Shown here one piece after another: positions 11,132 to 22,276 of a DNA stretch of 64,000 nt (positions within the stretch are counted from its first letter, which is position 1; each line of letters opens with the position of its first letter). The stretch is from assembly GCA_028274465.1 (NCBI GenBank), contig CM051455.1, positions 69,856,985 through 69,920,984 of the forward strand, in the 5' to 3' direction. The position numbers and the translations under genes are program-made. Below the pieces are notes generated by a model. The model was given only the letters and a program-made list of their open reading frames with translations, was not told the origin of the DNA and did no database searches. Source of the DNA: Plantago ovata (lineage: Eukaryota > Streptophyta > Magnoliopsida > Lamiales > Plantaginaceae).

Positions 11132-12035
11132 TTCATTTATAGATAAGAAAGTGTACGAAAAAGATAGTTTGCTTTTTGACCGGAGATACAGTAGATTCAG
11201 GCTAAAATTTGCAGAGAAAGGAAATGTGAGTTAAAGAATTTTGTCATTTCTCTAACTCCTTCTTTATATAGTGTCTCTGATGTGTGAGAAACTCAATCGA
11301 TTTGAGCTCTCAGCAAGGGTAAAACAGAGAAACACATGTGTTAGTGGAGCCTTTGCATTGAATGCGTAGTGGCCCACTAACTTGAAACCGTCAGAGCATT
11401 CTCTCTCTTTGTTTTATTAACCGTTAGATTAGTAACTCCTTTTAATCAATGGCCACGATTGTATTTCATGTCATGATTATTACGAGTTTATCTGTGCCCG
11501 ATTAACGTCACAAATTGATTTTACCGAGTTTTAAGGGATTAGATTGCTTGCTGAAATAGACAAGAATCTTTTCAGCGAGTTTGCATCAAAAGCCTAGATA
11601 CTTGCTGAAAGTTCCCCCATACTTAGATATCTCATATTTTCTTAAGTTTAAAAGATATTTCTGATTTCCCGTATCAGTAAATTCTTTTGTACTTGAGATA
11701 TCCTTTCGTAAAATCTGAGAAATGAGTTTTTCTCTTTTTCTGAGTTCCCGTCTCAGAATATTCCCTTGATACTTGAATACTTGTTTCAGTATATTTGATT
11801 GTCTGAATGCCTGTTTCAGCAATCCTTAAGGTTTTTCTCTTACTGAGTGCCTGTCTCAGCAAGTGATCAAGTTTCCTAACAAATACCTGTTTTGAAGGAA
11901 TTACTTGCTGAATGCTTGTTTCAGCAAACATGTAGTGACTTATCATTTCTTAGAAGAAATTAGTAGACGGAGCTTTTAAGTAAGAATACTTTGGCTTGCT
12001 GAATACCTGTTTCAGCATTCTGCCAAATATATCAT
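11132..12035 (-). other. pol-env spacer of Sirevirus copy 1 with hairpins and a second polypurine-like tract
   Basis: About 900 bases without a supported gene. It holds a series of units of the type TTGCTGAA-(7 bases)-TTCAGCAA. The clearest are at 11905-11927 (8-bp arms) and 11996-12017; weaker relatives (CTGAGTGCCTGTCTCAGCAA and similar) run from about 11640 to 11930. At 11607-11619 the minus strand reads GTATGGGGGAACT, like the real polypurine tract at 5661-5675. Multiple polypurine-like tracts in this place are reported for Sireviruses. Copy 2 has the same layout at 27738-28790. Confidence 0.7.
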
Positions 12036-15000
12036 TTATTGAGGTAGTTCAATCAAACCAAGGTTATACCTTAGCCTTGCGAACCTATTATCTGGTAGGG
12101 TCTTTGTAAAGATGTCAGCATCTTTAATGCCTACTTTCAAAACCTCAATATCTCCTTTTTCTACATGATCTCTAATGAAATGATGTCTAATATCAATGTG
12201 CTTAGTCCTTGAGTGAAACTTAGGATTTTGCGTGATAGCAATAGCACTTGTATTATCACAAAAGATTGGTGTTTTCTTTGCAGAAATACCATAATCTCTT
12301 AATTGTTGCTGAATCCATAGGATTTGAGCTGTGCAACAACCAGCTGCAATGTATTCAGATTCAGTGGATGAATTGGCAACACAGGTTTGCTTCTTGCTGA
12401 ACCATGATATTAATCTAGTACCCAAAAACTGACAAGTTCCAGAGGAACTTTTTCTATCAAGAGTTGATCCTCCATGATCAGCATCAGAATAACCAACCAA
12501 TTCTAGTCCAGCATCTTTAGGATACCATAATCCAACATTGACTGCACCTTTGACATATTTCAGTATCTTGATTGCCTTTTTGTAGTGTGATTCTCTTGGA
12601 TCAGATTGGAATCTTGCACACACACAAACAACATACTGAATGTCAGGTCTACTTGCTGTTAAGTACAACAAGGAACCAATGAGCTTCATATACTTGTGTT
12701 TTTCAACACTTTTATCTTCTTTAGTATAGCCCAATTTGGTACCAACACTCATAGGGATCTTTTCAGGTTTCTCTTCCTCTTTGATCCTAAACTTTATGAG
12801 CATTTCTTTCGCATACTTTGCTTGATTTATGAATATTCCATCTTTTAGTTGCTTGACTTGCAATCCTAGGAAATAATTCAATTTACCCATCATACTCATT
12901 TCAAATTTATTTGTCATGAGTTTGGCAAAATCATCACAAAGTTGCTTGTCCTTAGATCCAAAAATTATGTCATCCACATAAATTTGAACTAAGAGTATTT
13001 TTCCATCATGGTTCATGGTGAATAAAGTTTTGTCAACTTCACCTTTCTTGAAACCATTTTCCAGCAAGAACTTAGCCAAGGTATCATACCATGCTCTTGG
13101 TGCTTGCTTTAGACCATATACAGCTTTCTGAAGCTTGTATACCATCTTGATTTCTGAGGGAAGTTCAAAGCCAGGGGGTTGTTCTAAGTAGACTTCTTCA
13201 GCAAGTTCACTATTCAAGAATGCACTTTTAACATCCATTTGGTAAACAATGAAGTCATTGTGAGCAGCAAAGGCCAAGAAAAGCCTAATTGCATCCAATC
13301 TTGCAACTGGTGCATAAGACTTATCATAGTCCAATCCTTCAGTCTGACAGTAACCTTGAGCAACTAAACGTGATTTATTTCTTGTTACTTCACCAGACTC
13401 ACTCAGCTTGTTTCTGAACACCCACTTTGTAGCAATAGCTTTGTTGTCTTCAGCAAGTGGTACAAGTTTCCAGACTTTGTTCCTTTCGAATTGATCCAGT
13501 TCTTCTTGCATTGCCTTTATCCATTCAGAATTCTTTAAAGCTTCTTCTATTGTTTTAGGTTCAATTTCTGAAACAAAGCAAGAGAACAATGATTCTACTT
13601 CTACAACAGTTGCTTCTTCAGCAAGTCCATGAGTAGCTTTGGATCTAGTCACTTGGCGTTTATTAATATCGCCAATCATATCCGTAGAGGGATGATCTCT
13701 AATCCATTTATTAACAGGCTTTCTGCTTGTTGGATCAGGATATGTTTGCTCATCAGCATGTGACTCTTCAGTATGTACTTTTTCAGTACTACTGGGATTT
13801 TGTGTCTCTGCTGAGATTGGTTCATCAGCAACTGCTTGTTCAGCATTGCTTGATTGTGGTAGCTCATCAGCAGGCACTGGAGGTTGCGTAGTTTCAGCAA
13901 CTTCCGGAGCAACTGCGTCTTTTGCTGGAAATTCTTTGTCGTGAACTATATTTATCTTGTCATGACTTGGGGGAGGAGAGTCATTGTCAGAATCATCATT
14001 TAGTTCAATTGACTTGATTTGCCTAGCATTAGATTCAGGTCTTTGCTCATGTATGATTAACTTTTTCATACATTCTGATATTTCTTCTTCAGCAGGCACT
14101 CCTTGTGTCTTTTCATAGAATACAACATGCACTGATTCTTCAATCTTTTGTGCCTTTTTGTTGTAAACTCTATAAGCTTTACTGTGCAAGGAGTAACCGA
14201 GAAATATCGCTTCGTCTGCCTTTGGTTGAAATGTTCTTAGGTAATCTCTACCATTATTAAGAACGAAACACTTGCAACCAAATACTCTTAGATGAGTGAT
14301 ATTAGGAGGTCTTCCAACAAACAATTCATAAGGAGTTTTGTTGTATTCCTTAGTAATCAAACATTTGTTTTGAGTGTAACAGGCGGTATTAATCGCTTTA
14401 ACCCAGTAAGCCTCACTTATTTCAGTGTCAACAAGCATTGTTCTTGCGGATTCTTTCAGGGTACGATTCTTCCGTTCAGCAATACCGTTTTGTTGTGGTG
14501 TTCTTACTGAGGATAACTGATGTTGTATACCTTTTGAGGTACAATATTCAGTTATGTACTGGTTTACAAACTCAGTACCATGGTCTGTCCTTATGACTTT
14601 TACCTTGTCATTTTTCATGACTTCAAGCTTATTCAGCAAGTTAGTTATTTCAGTCCTGGTTTCAGATTTGTGATTGATGAATACTACCCAAGTGAATCTT
14701 GAATAGTCATCCACCACGACCAGACCATACTTCTTACCAGCATAGCTTGTTGAAGAACATTCAAACAAGTCCATGTGCAAGAGTTGTAAAGGTTTTGTAG
14801 TTGACGGTACTGCCTTGTTCTTAAAAGAAGATTTGGTTTGCTTTCCTTGCTGACATGCATTGCAAACACCATCCTTCTTAAAAGTAACCTTAGGTAATCC
14901 AACTACAAGTGCCTTTTTAGACAGCTTATTTAGCGTCTTGAAGTTTAGATGACTTGTTCGTTTATGCCATAACCATGCTTTTTCAGCAAGGCAATCGTGA

Positions 15001-15416
15001 TCTGAGACAAGGCATTTTTCAACGATTGCTGAAGACCAATCTACGGTGTACAAGCCTCCTGATCTTGTTGCAATCATAATTACCTTTTTATTCTCGCAAT
15101 CTATAAGTTTACATTCATCACTTTTGATTTTGATGAAGTATCTTTTGTCAGCAAACTGACTCATGCTGAAAAGGTTAAACTTAAGATTTTTGACATAAAG
15201 AACTCCAGTAATGGTTATGCATCCTAACTTCACGTCACCGTAGCCTTTTGTAGAACCAGAGCCTCCACCAGCAAACCTTATTGTTGGACCTTTAGACCAC
15301 CGTCTATAGTTTATAAGGTTATTCTTGTTGCCCGTCATGTGCTTTCCACAACCACTATCAAAGTGCCAGATTGCATCGTTTGTCTCCGTGGCTGAAGTCT
15401 GCACAATCAAGAGCAA
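12036..15416 (-). CDS. pol: Pol polyprotein of Sirevirus copy 1 (protease, integrase, reverse transcriptase, RNase H)
   Basis: 1126 residues, uninterrupted. In order: the copia protease motif D-S-G at residues 20-22 ([14 protein letters not shown]); an integrase zinc-binding region near 165-205 (HKRTSHLNF...CNACQQGK); the integrase core with acidic residues around 236 (VVDDYSRF), 278 (RTDHGTEF) and 312 ([10 protein letters not shown]); reverse transcriptase with [22 protein letters not shown] and the catalytic YVDD at about 813-816; and RNase H with [16 protein letters not shown] and CDNTSAIAI. The order integrase before reverse transcriptase marks Ty1/copia. It would make the enzymes that copy element RNA into DNA inside virus-like particles and insert it. 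Its start lies close behind gag, so expression probably depends on gag translation. Confidence 0.95.
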   Translation of the reverse strand: MLLIVQTSATETNDAIWHFDSGCGKHMTGNKNNLINYRRWSKGPTIRFAGGGSGSTKGYGDVKLGCITITGVLYVKNLKFNLFSMSQFADKRYFIKIKSDECKLIDCENKKVIMIATRSGGLYTVDWSSAIVEKCLVSDHDCLAEKAWLWHKRTSHLNFKTLNKLSKKALVVGLPKVTFKKDGVCNACQQGKQTKSSFKNKAVPSTTKPLQLLHMDLFECSSTSYAGKKYGLVVVDDYSRFTWVVFINHKSETRTEITNLLNKLEVMKNDKVKVIRTDHGTEFVNQYITEYCTSKGIQHQLSSVRTPQQNGIAERKNRTLKESARTMLVDTEISEAYWVKAINTACYTQNKCLITKEYNKTPYELFVGRPPNITHLRVFGCKCFVLNNGRDYLRTFQPKADEAIFLGYSLHSKAYRVYNKKAQKIEESVHVVFYEKTQGVPAEEEISECMKKLIIHEQRPESNARQIKSIELNDDSDNDSPPPSHDKINIVHDKEFPAKDAVAPEVAETTQPPVPADELPQSSNAEQAVADEPISAETQNPSSTEKVHTEESHADEQTYPDPTSRKPVNKWIRDHPSTDMIGDINKRQVTRSKATHGLAEEATVVEVESLFSCFVSEIEPKTIEEALKNSEWIKAMQEELDQFERNKVWKLVPLAEDNKAIATKWVFRNKLSESGEVTRNKSRLVAQGYCQTEGLDYDKSYAPVARLDAIRLFLAFAAHNDFIVYQMDVKSAFLNSELAEEVYLEQPPGFELPSEIKMVYKLQKAVYGLKQAPRAWYDTLAKFLLENGFKKGEVDKTLFTMNHDGKILLVQIYVDDIIFGSKDKQLCDDFAKLMTNKFEMSMMGKLNYFLGLQVKQLKDGIFINQAKYAKEMLIKFRIKEEEKPEKIPMSVGTKLGYTKEDKSVEKHKYMKLIGSLLYLTASRPDIQYVVCVCARFQSDPRESHYKKAIKILKYVKGAVNVGLWYPKDAGLELVGYSDADHGGSTLDRKSSSGTCQFLGTRLISWFSKKQTCVANSSTESEYIAAGCCTAQILWIQQQLRDYGISAKKTPIFCDNTSAIAITQNPKFHSRTKHIDIRHHFIRDHVEKGDIEVLKVGIKDADIFTKTLPDNRFARLRYNLGLIELPQ

Positions 15417-15421
15417 ACAAG

Positions 15422-17604
15422 TTAATTATCCAATAATGGATGTCCATTAACATGTTCAAGAATGCGTCCAGTGGAAAGCCAAGTCTTCAGTTTTTCAACT
15501 TTGACTTGTTTTCTACTTGCTGAGGAACTAGGAGGTTTTGAGCTGAAAGACCTTTGATTCGTGCTGATCCAATCCACTTTCTGATGTGGTGTCTTGCTCG
15601 GTTGATCTTTTTGCTGAACATACTTTTCAGTAAGTTCTTTTCTAGCAAGGTTCCTTCTCTCCCTAGCATTAAGAGTCTTTTCAGAACTCTTAGGCTTGAT
15701 TTTCTTCATTTCTTTGAAGTATCTTTGCTGACTTTGCTTATACTCGTGAAAAAGTTGACTTTGCTTAGTTTTAAAACCGAGTCCACTTTTCGGAGAATGC
15801 TGAGCTTTTGTGTCAGCAACCTTACTTGATTCAGGTTTGTCAGCAAAGGTCTTCTTCTTTCCAGTTTGCTTCTCAGCAACTTGTTTTCCTTTTAAAGTCT
15901 TGTTACTTTGAGTAGCAACAGCAGGCTTTATGGTCGTAGATACTTGATTGCATGTTTCAGCAACCTTAGATTGACCAAAGGAAATCGGTGATTTATCTTT
16001 ACTCAAGATTTCTACGTCATCACCTTCATACGTAGCACCTAAACCTTCTTTCTGAGATGGATCTCTCAAATAAGAGTTTAGTTCAGTCAGCGTATTACTT
16101 GCGTCAGCATAAGATTTGAAATTGATTTTCATCTTTTTCATTTCTTGGATTTCAGCAAGTAACTTTAGAATTGAGGACTGATATTCTTTCAATTCTAATG
16201 CCATTTGAGAATTCTTCTCTGTAGCTTCAGCAATCAATTTCTTAAGACGCCTTATTTCAGCATCCTTTTCTACTGTCTCTTCCTTCAGCAAGACATACTT
16301 TTCAGTAGTCTGCTTGGTCAGAGTTTCAGCAATGTGTAGTTTCTCTTGCTGTCTGCTCAGAGTTTTCTCAAATCTTTCGATTTCTCCTTGAATCTTGTCA
16401 AGGTCAATCTCGTCTTCACTTTCTGAGTCTAAGTCAGAGGTAGAATTATTTACTTGACCGGCCATGAGGCAGAAGTCGTAATTTGACACATCTGGATAAG
16501 CTTCCATAGCTATTCCACAAACTTTTTTGCCAATGTCCACATCTAGAGTGGCTTCTTCATCGTCAGTGTCTGAGCTTTCATCCTCACTATCTTCGGAGCT
16601 AGTATCAATGCATAATGCATCGATTTTTGCTTGAAGCTTCTTCTTTTCTTCAGCAATAAAAGCTCTCTTGAACTTTTTCTTCTTTTCATCAGATTTGCCT
16701 TTTAGCAAAGGGCAGTTAGCTTTGAAGTGTCCAGGCTTTTTGCAGTAAAAGCAGAGATCATTTCCAACTGCTGGTTCTTCTGATGAAGTTGCTTGCTGAG
16801 CTTGCTTGTTCAGCGAGCTAGTCTCATTCTTGTACTTATGGTAGTTGTTACCAAGATGCTTTTTCAGCTTCTCTTTTGCTTTTCACCTTTCAAGTTCCTT
16901 GCTGATGAATTTCTTCATGTTTTTGACAACTAAAGAGTTTTCATCAGTAGGCTCTTTATCATTCTTCTTTTCAGAAGATGAAAGCTTTGCAGCAAGAGCA
17001 ATATTTTGTGATTTTTCAGCAAACACATTTTCTCTTTGCTTTGTCTGATAATTGATAGTAGCAAGATGAGAGAACAACTCTGTTGGTGTAATATATGGCA
17101 TTCCTTGATTGTAATAGAAATTCTGAGTGTGGATCCATTCTTGATTCAGACTTCTGATAATGGTTTTCACCTTCTCAGAATCTGAGTAAAGATTTCCAAC
17201 ACCCAAGGCTGTCATTTCACTAACAAGAGTTGTGGATCTGAAATCCAAGTCTTCAAGTGACTCGTTTGCACCTTGTTTAATGTTTTGAAACTTTAATTTA
17301 AGTACTTCAACTTTGTTTTCCTTGGTTTTGTCAGATCCAACACAAAGATCTTGAACCATTTTCCAAGCTTCCTTAGCAGTTTTTAGCCCCACAGTTTGCA
17401 CTGTATGGTATCCGGAGTTGATCGAATGATGATGTTTCTTGCTTGGCCATCAAGACGGAATCTCTTGGCTTCGTCGGAAGTCCATTCCTCTCTTGGTTTT
17501 CATATAACAGTATCAGTCGGTTCGCCTAAGATAGTTTCCTTTTCCAGCTTCAGTGGTCTTGTGAGGGAAACTCCTTTCAACCTTAGTGATCTTGATAGGT
17601 CCAT
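15422..17604 (-). pseudogene. gag: Gag of Sirevirus copy 1, main part
   Basis: The N-terminal part (about 16883-17401) carries the copia gag signature around TAKEAWKMVQDLCVGSD and FQNIKQGANESLEDL. A CX2CX4HX4C zinc knuckle (CFYCKKPGHFKANC) lies at 16712-16753. A long acidic/coiled-coil stretch follows (EDSEDESSDTDDEE, then Glu/Lys heptads), then a Lys/Ser-rich tail ending just before pol. Gag forms the particle and binds element RNA through the knuckle. Element A separates this part from the extreme N terminus (25929-26052). The region is interrupted a small number of times. Confidence 0.85.
17600..17604. repeat. Target duplication TCCAT, left copy (element A)
   Basis: TCCAT precedes element A and recurs at 25929-25933 directly after it. 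This proves a single insertion into gag of Sirevirus copy 1. Confidence 0.92.
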
Positions 17605-18898
17605 TGATGAATGTGTATTTTACACTTTCATTGAGTCTTTTCCACCTATTTTAGGTATCCTCTATGATAATTTAGCTATATTTTAATGCATTTTATTAGA
17701 ATAGTGTCACGTTTCCCTTTAGATTTTCATTTACAGGTTTTGGTTGAAATTCGAAGATTTCCGGGCAAATATACTGAAGTTGACAAGGAATTGGTGTTCC
17801 AGAAGCCTATTTGGAGTATGTGAAAGTTTTCGGATAGGATTTGAAGTCTAGAGGCCGAAACTAGAAGTCAGAAACCGAGTCCGAAAAGGGGAAGAAATCC
17901 AAAACCGCGTCGAAAACGCGGAATTCCGCAAAAAACACGCCGGGCGAACCGCCGTAGACGTGGGGCGAACCGCCCCACACCGGGCGAACCACCGCGCGTG
18001 TGGGGCGAACCGCCCCATGGTATTTCGAAGCCTATATATAGTTGCTCAGTTTTCTCCGAAAATCATATCTTTCCAGACCTACTTTCTCACCTCCCTCTGT
18101 AGTTTTAGGTAGGGACTTCCCAGAGCCTGTTCTGGGGGTCCGTAGCTTAGGGGACTCTTTTTCATAGCAGTTTGGAGCTCGTAGGATCGCAATCATCCGG
18201 AGATTGACAACCTTCGGTAACTTTGTATCTTACAATTTTATTCTACTTATTTTATTATATTCTTTCAACATGTTTTCTTCTATGATTTCTATTGATTGCA
18301 TGCCTATTATGAGTAGCTAAACTTATCGTTTGTGGTAGTATGTGAATTCTTAGCGAAGGGAAGATAATCATGCTAATGGCTATATCGCGCATTATACTCT
18401 GTGTCGTTGCTTAATTTCGTTGATCAGGCACAACCTAAATTCTCATATGTTGTATTAATTATTATGCACAATTGGACACTTGTCGACCTGTGTGCGAGTT
18501 TATTTTCGTAGTGTTGAATAATTACGGAACACATTAGGACAACAGTGATTGACTTGTCAGACCAATTATCTTCGTAGTGCTTAATATTTACAACAAGGAC
18601 ACTAGATTGATTCAAAGATCTCTATGCAAGACCGAGGAATTTATGCATGATTATCGACCCGTTATGTTAAGAAGGATCATACTATCACCAATCTCCATTA
18701 TCTGTTAGAAAAACCCTTTGCTATCTGTCTATTGTTTTTATATTCTAATTAGATTTGATAAAGCTAGTTATAGTCCTGAGAGAACGACACTCGAGTCATT
18801 CTACTGCTACACTACGGTTTTCGTTGTAGTTGTGGATTGCCTTTGGCTAATTACAAATTTATTTGACTAAATCCGGAGCACGACATCCTCGTTCATCA
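17605..18898 (+). repeat. 5' LTR of element A
   Basis: 1294 bases with 7-bp terminal inverted repeats TGATGAA/TTCATCA. U3 carries GC palindromes at 17960-17978 and 18001-18017 (TGGGGCG-AAC-CGCCCCA), followed 15 bases later by a TATA box (TATATATA, 18033-18040). The end abuts the primer site. Confidence 0.93.
18033..18040 (+). promoter_or_regulatory. TATA box of the element A 5' LTR
   Basis: TATATATA in GAAGCCTATATATAGTTGC, a strong plant TATA box. The same box with flanking CAACTATATATA on the other strand appears in the LTRs of B, C and D, always next to the GC palindromes. Transcription should start about 30 bases downstream. Confidence 0.8.
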
Positions 18899-18901
18899 AA
18901 T

Positions 18902-18919
18902 TGGCGCCGTTGCCGGGGA
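18902..18919 (+). other. Primer binding site of element A
   Basis: TGGCGCCGTTGCCGGGGA, three bases after the LTR. It is the tRNA-Asp-type primer site typical of Athila-lineage and related plant gypsy elements. Confidence 0.9.
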
Positions 18920-19048
18920 CTATACTCCTTTTTTCTGTTTAATTTGTTTATATTTACAGCTTTAGATTCCTAATTCTATTAGTTTTAGTTTTCCTTTTTT
19001 CCGTTTTTCATCTCTCTCTGATACTGCTTTCCTAGTCTGTTACAGATT

Positions 19049-21210
19049 GTGTATGCCGCATACACGTTCTGCAGAACACCGCTTGCTGATTCAATTGCTG
19101 AGATCGACAGAGTCTACCACCAAAGAAGGCGACTACTCGTAAGGCGTGCGCTAGAGGAAATAGAGGATACCGATTTCTTTGAATCTCTACTCAGTCTTTT
19201 CACGGAAATCGACGGAATGGCAGAAGCTAGACCACTGAAGGCATGGGTTCAACCCACCAAGGATCGTATGAGGGGACCGGCGATTGTTCTCTCGTCTGCA
19301 ACCCGAGATCTGGAGATCAAGAACCACGCATTCCAACAACTTCCTAGGTTCTATTGCTTATCAAGGGAAGATGTGATGGGGTACTTGCACGATATCGATG
19401 ATTTCGTCAACCAACTCCCACGACCCGGAGCTGACATAACAACGGATGAGTTGAGGATGAAGGTTTTTGCTATCGGACTTGGCGACAGAGCCAAGTCATG
19501 GTTGAGTTCTCTACCAGCAGGCTCGCTGGACACTTGGGAGAAGGTTTTTTCAGCTTTCATGGAGAAATACTTCCCCCACACCTTGACTACCGAGCTAAAG
19601 GCGCAAATCACGGATTCAAGCAGGACTATGATGAGACCATCTACACCGCGTTTGAGAGGTTCCAAGATCTCACGAACAAGTGCCCTCACCATGGTTTTGA
19701 ACTTTCCGACCTAGTCCAACACTTCTACAATGGACTAACCTTCGAGAACCAACAAGTGGTGGATTTCCAATGTCGAGGCAATATTTGGGAGGAAACCGCA
19801 GAAGCCGTCTGGGCTGTTTTCGAAAGGCTTGCTAAAGGTTCGCAGTTCAAGGACCCAAGAGCAATGGTTAGGAGACGTGGACCTGAAGCTCCACCGACTC
19901 AAGAAGCCCCTATGTATTGGGGGAATGGGGATCAATTCGAGTGCTTTACCAACAAATTGAAGCAAGTCCTCAAGAGCGCCACCGGAACAACTGTTTCGAA
20001 CGAAGTATGCCGAATTTGCAAGAACTATGGGCATGGGGCTCATATGTGTAGATCGGAACTGGCATATGATGATGGCAACTGGGCACGAGGAGGCGAAGAA
20101 GAAGCCTTTGCTACGGAGTTTGGCACTCAAGAAGTTAGCTACGGACAAGACGGTAGGAATCCTCGAGGTGGATTTTGGAGAAGAGGATACCGTAACAATC
20201 AAGGATATGCACCGGCTAACCAAGCTTATGGACCTAACCAAGACCGTAGTAGGCTGAACTATGGTAATGATCACTACGAAAACCCCGCTCCGAAAGATCC
20301 ACCGAAGTCGAAGTCGGCTCAACTGATGGAGAACTTGCAAAAGATGGTTGATCACACACAAAGTTTTCTCAAACGTTATGAAGAAGATTCCGAGAAGACT
20401 AGGGCAAGGCTTGAGAGGTTGGAAGAAAGCACTAGGCTTGCCCATCAAAAGATGCAAGAGTTGATCGACCGAGGAGCAAGTAGGGAGCAAGGCAAGCTGC
20501 CTAGCAACACTGTGAAGTCGAATGCCATTACATTAGCTGGTGATGTACCTGACGAAATCACCATCAAGAAGGTTGTTAGGTGCGAGTGTTGCATGAAGGA
20601 AGAACTTCTACAGCCTGAGGAAGAAGAGAAGGACCTTGGTTCTGAGGCAAGTGATGAGGAGCAAGAGGATCCCGAACCACTCCCTAAAAGTTTCGATGTT
20701 AAGGTAGGGATTGGTGAGCTTGAAGATGTCCGTGCTACACTGGACACGGGATCCTACTCAAATATAATCCCTCTGAATGTGTTTGAAAAGAGCAACCTTG
20801 GAAAACTATCTAAGCAAAGGGCTATTGTACAACTGGCGGATGGATCCTTTATGAGACCCGAGGGCGTTGTGAAAAATGTGTTGGTCAAGATTGGTGAAGC
20901 ATCTATATACACAAATTTTGTAGTTATGCCAGCATCTGCACCTGGGACGGGGGATGTCATACTCTTAGGGCAAACGTTCTTGACCAAACTACGCTCCGTG
21001 ATGGACATCTACCAAAGAACTTGCACCATCGAAGTGGATGGCAAGCAACACGTGTTGCAAGCCATACCTGATCCACCTGAACCGCCTGATATTTTTTTCA
21101 CTACTCACTGCTGTGGTCTTGCAGCCTATATTCTTTCTTATTCACAGGTTCGTGGCATGGAGAGGAGATCAATGAAGGGGAAGCCTAGTACCTGCAAAAA
21201 GAAGAGATAG
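19049..21210 (+). pseudogene. gag: Gag-protease of element A
   Basis: The capsid-like part near the start has the gypsy gag signature (DRAKSWLSSLPAGSLDTWEKVFSAFMEKYFP) and continues with ERFQDLTNKCPHHGFE and VQHFYNGLTFENQQVVDFQ. A CX2CX4HX4C zinc knuckle (CRICKNYGHGAHMC) lies near 20008-20049. After a coiled-coil stretch (LMENLQKMVDHTQSFLKRYEE) comes an aspartic protease with catalytic DTGS (about 20740-20751) and the closing ILLGQTFL motif. It ends in a basic tail at 21210 with no pol behind it. The gag may package the element's own RNA; reverse transcriptase must come from elsewhere. The frame is interrupted; the matching region in F is open as far as the window shows. Confidence 0.85.
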
Positions 21211-21452
21211 GCGCGGACAGGAGTCGAGTCAAAGACTTTAAACAATGGCGCTATCCGGGAGGCAACCCGGAATTTTTATCGCTTTCTTTACTGCTTTTCT
21301 GCAGGCATTCATTCTTGAACTATTTGCTTCTCGTATGCGAATTTGTTCATGTCTATGTCGTATGTGCTTTTGTTTGAGTGAGATTTTTCGAGTGGTTTTT
21401 GAAAAATTGGTTTCGGGGATTGAAACCGCATTTTCTGACGACAGGAACCGTC

Positions 21453-21510
21453 TCCCCGCATCGGCGAGCACGGGGCGAACTGCCCCGTGTGGGGCAAACC
21501 GCCCCACGGC
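21453..21510. repeat. Internal GC palindrome cluster of element A
   Basis: Contains CGGGGCGAACTGCCCCG and TGGGGCAAACCGCCCCA, each a 7-bp-armed near-palindrome, preceded by TCCCCGCATCGGCGAG. It lies about 250 bases after the gag-protease stop and repeats the style of the U3 palindromes in the same element. C (45079-45166) and D (54595-54672) have it at the same relative position. Confidence 0.8.
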
Positions 21511-21737
21511 TCCAGAACTTCAAAAACGCGGATTTCTCCCCCAAAACCTCATTTTCTTCATTTTTCTTCATTCCTCCTTCCCCAAACCGAATTTCGCGAT
21601 TTCAACTTCAAATCTTCATAACTTCTTCAATTCTTGACCAAATTTAGTGTTCTTTAGCTTAATTCGAAGCCTATTACATGATCTATCTTTCCATCCGAAC
21701 AGATTTCGTCCTAATGCATTAGATTTTCAGATCTGAG

Positions 21738-22276
21738 GTATCATTCTAAGAACCCTAATTTTCGAATTTTGGAATTTTCTAATTTGAGCTTCAATTATGC
21801 TTGTTTGATGCATGGGTATGTTATTTGTGTGATTAGAAGTGTTATTTACTATCAATTGCATGTTCAATTTTGCTTGAATTGTTGATTTGGGAATTTCGCT
21901 ACTAGATGATATATCTTGTTATGCAATATGTCTTTATCTTTGATTTCTTGCATATGATTGTGTTTATTGAGGTAATATTGGTGGATTTGACGCTAGAATG
22001 CTTTGTTGAGTATGAGGATTTATGATGATCGAATTTTTCGCTACTATGGTATGAATTGAGCCTAGTTATCTAGGGTATTGGTTGTCTAGCAAGAGAATGA
22101 TGTGATGTATTGCATGTAGTAGTTACATTGGTATGTTGCATGTTGTGAAAGCTAGGCTAGACATAAAAGGCTTGGGGAGCTCGAATGTTGATCGTATCAC
22201 TTGTGTGTTTTGTTCTTACATGAGCATATGCATGAGCCAGTTTTGTGTCATGTGAGGTACTAACTGTTGTTTGCAG
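21738..22276 (+). other. Intron-like segment before ORF2 of element A (539 bases)
   Basis: Starts with a donor-like CTGAG|GTATC and ends with a TACTAAC branch-point-like word and a TTTGCAG acceptor shortly before the ATGs of ORF2. The sequence between is T-rich like a plant intron, and the leader before it is CT-rich like a plant 5' untranslated region. Segments in C (44310-44849) and D (53823-54363) have the same ends and nearly equal length (540 and 541). Splicing is inferred, not shown. Confidence 0.6.

Noticed and set aside
11590-12020. CRISPR-like array
   Set aside because: Repeats are degenerate, spacers are not unique or evenly sized, and the setting is a plant retrotransposon.
19735-20490. 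251-residue minus-strand frame opposite the gag-protease of element A
   Set aside because: Antisense shadow; related shadows recur opposite gag in D and C, with no start context or motif.
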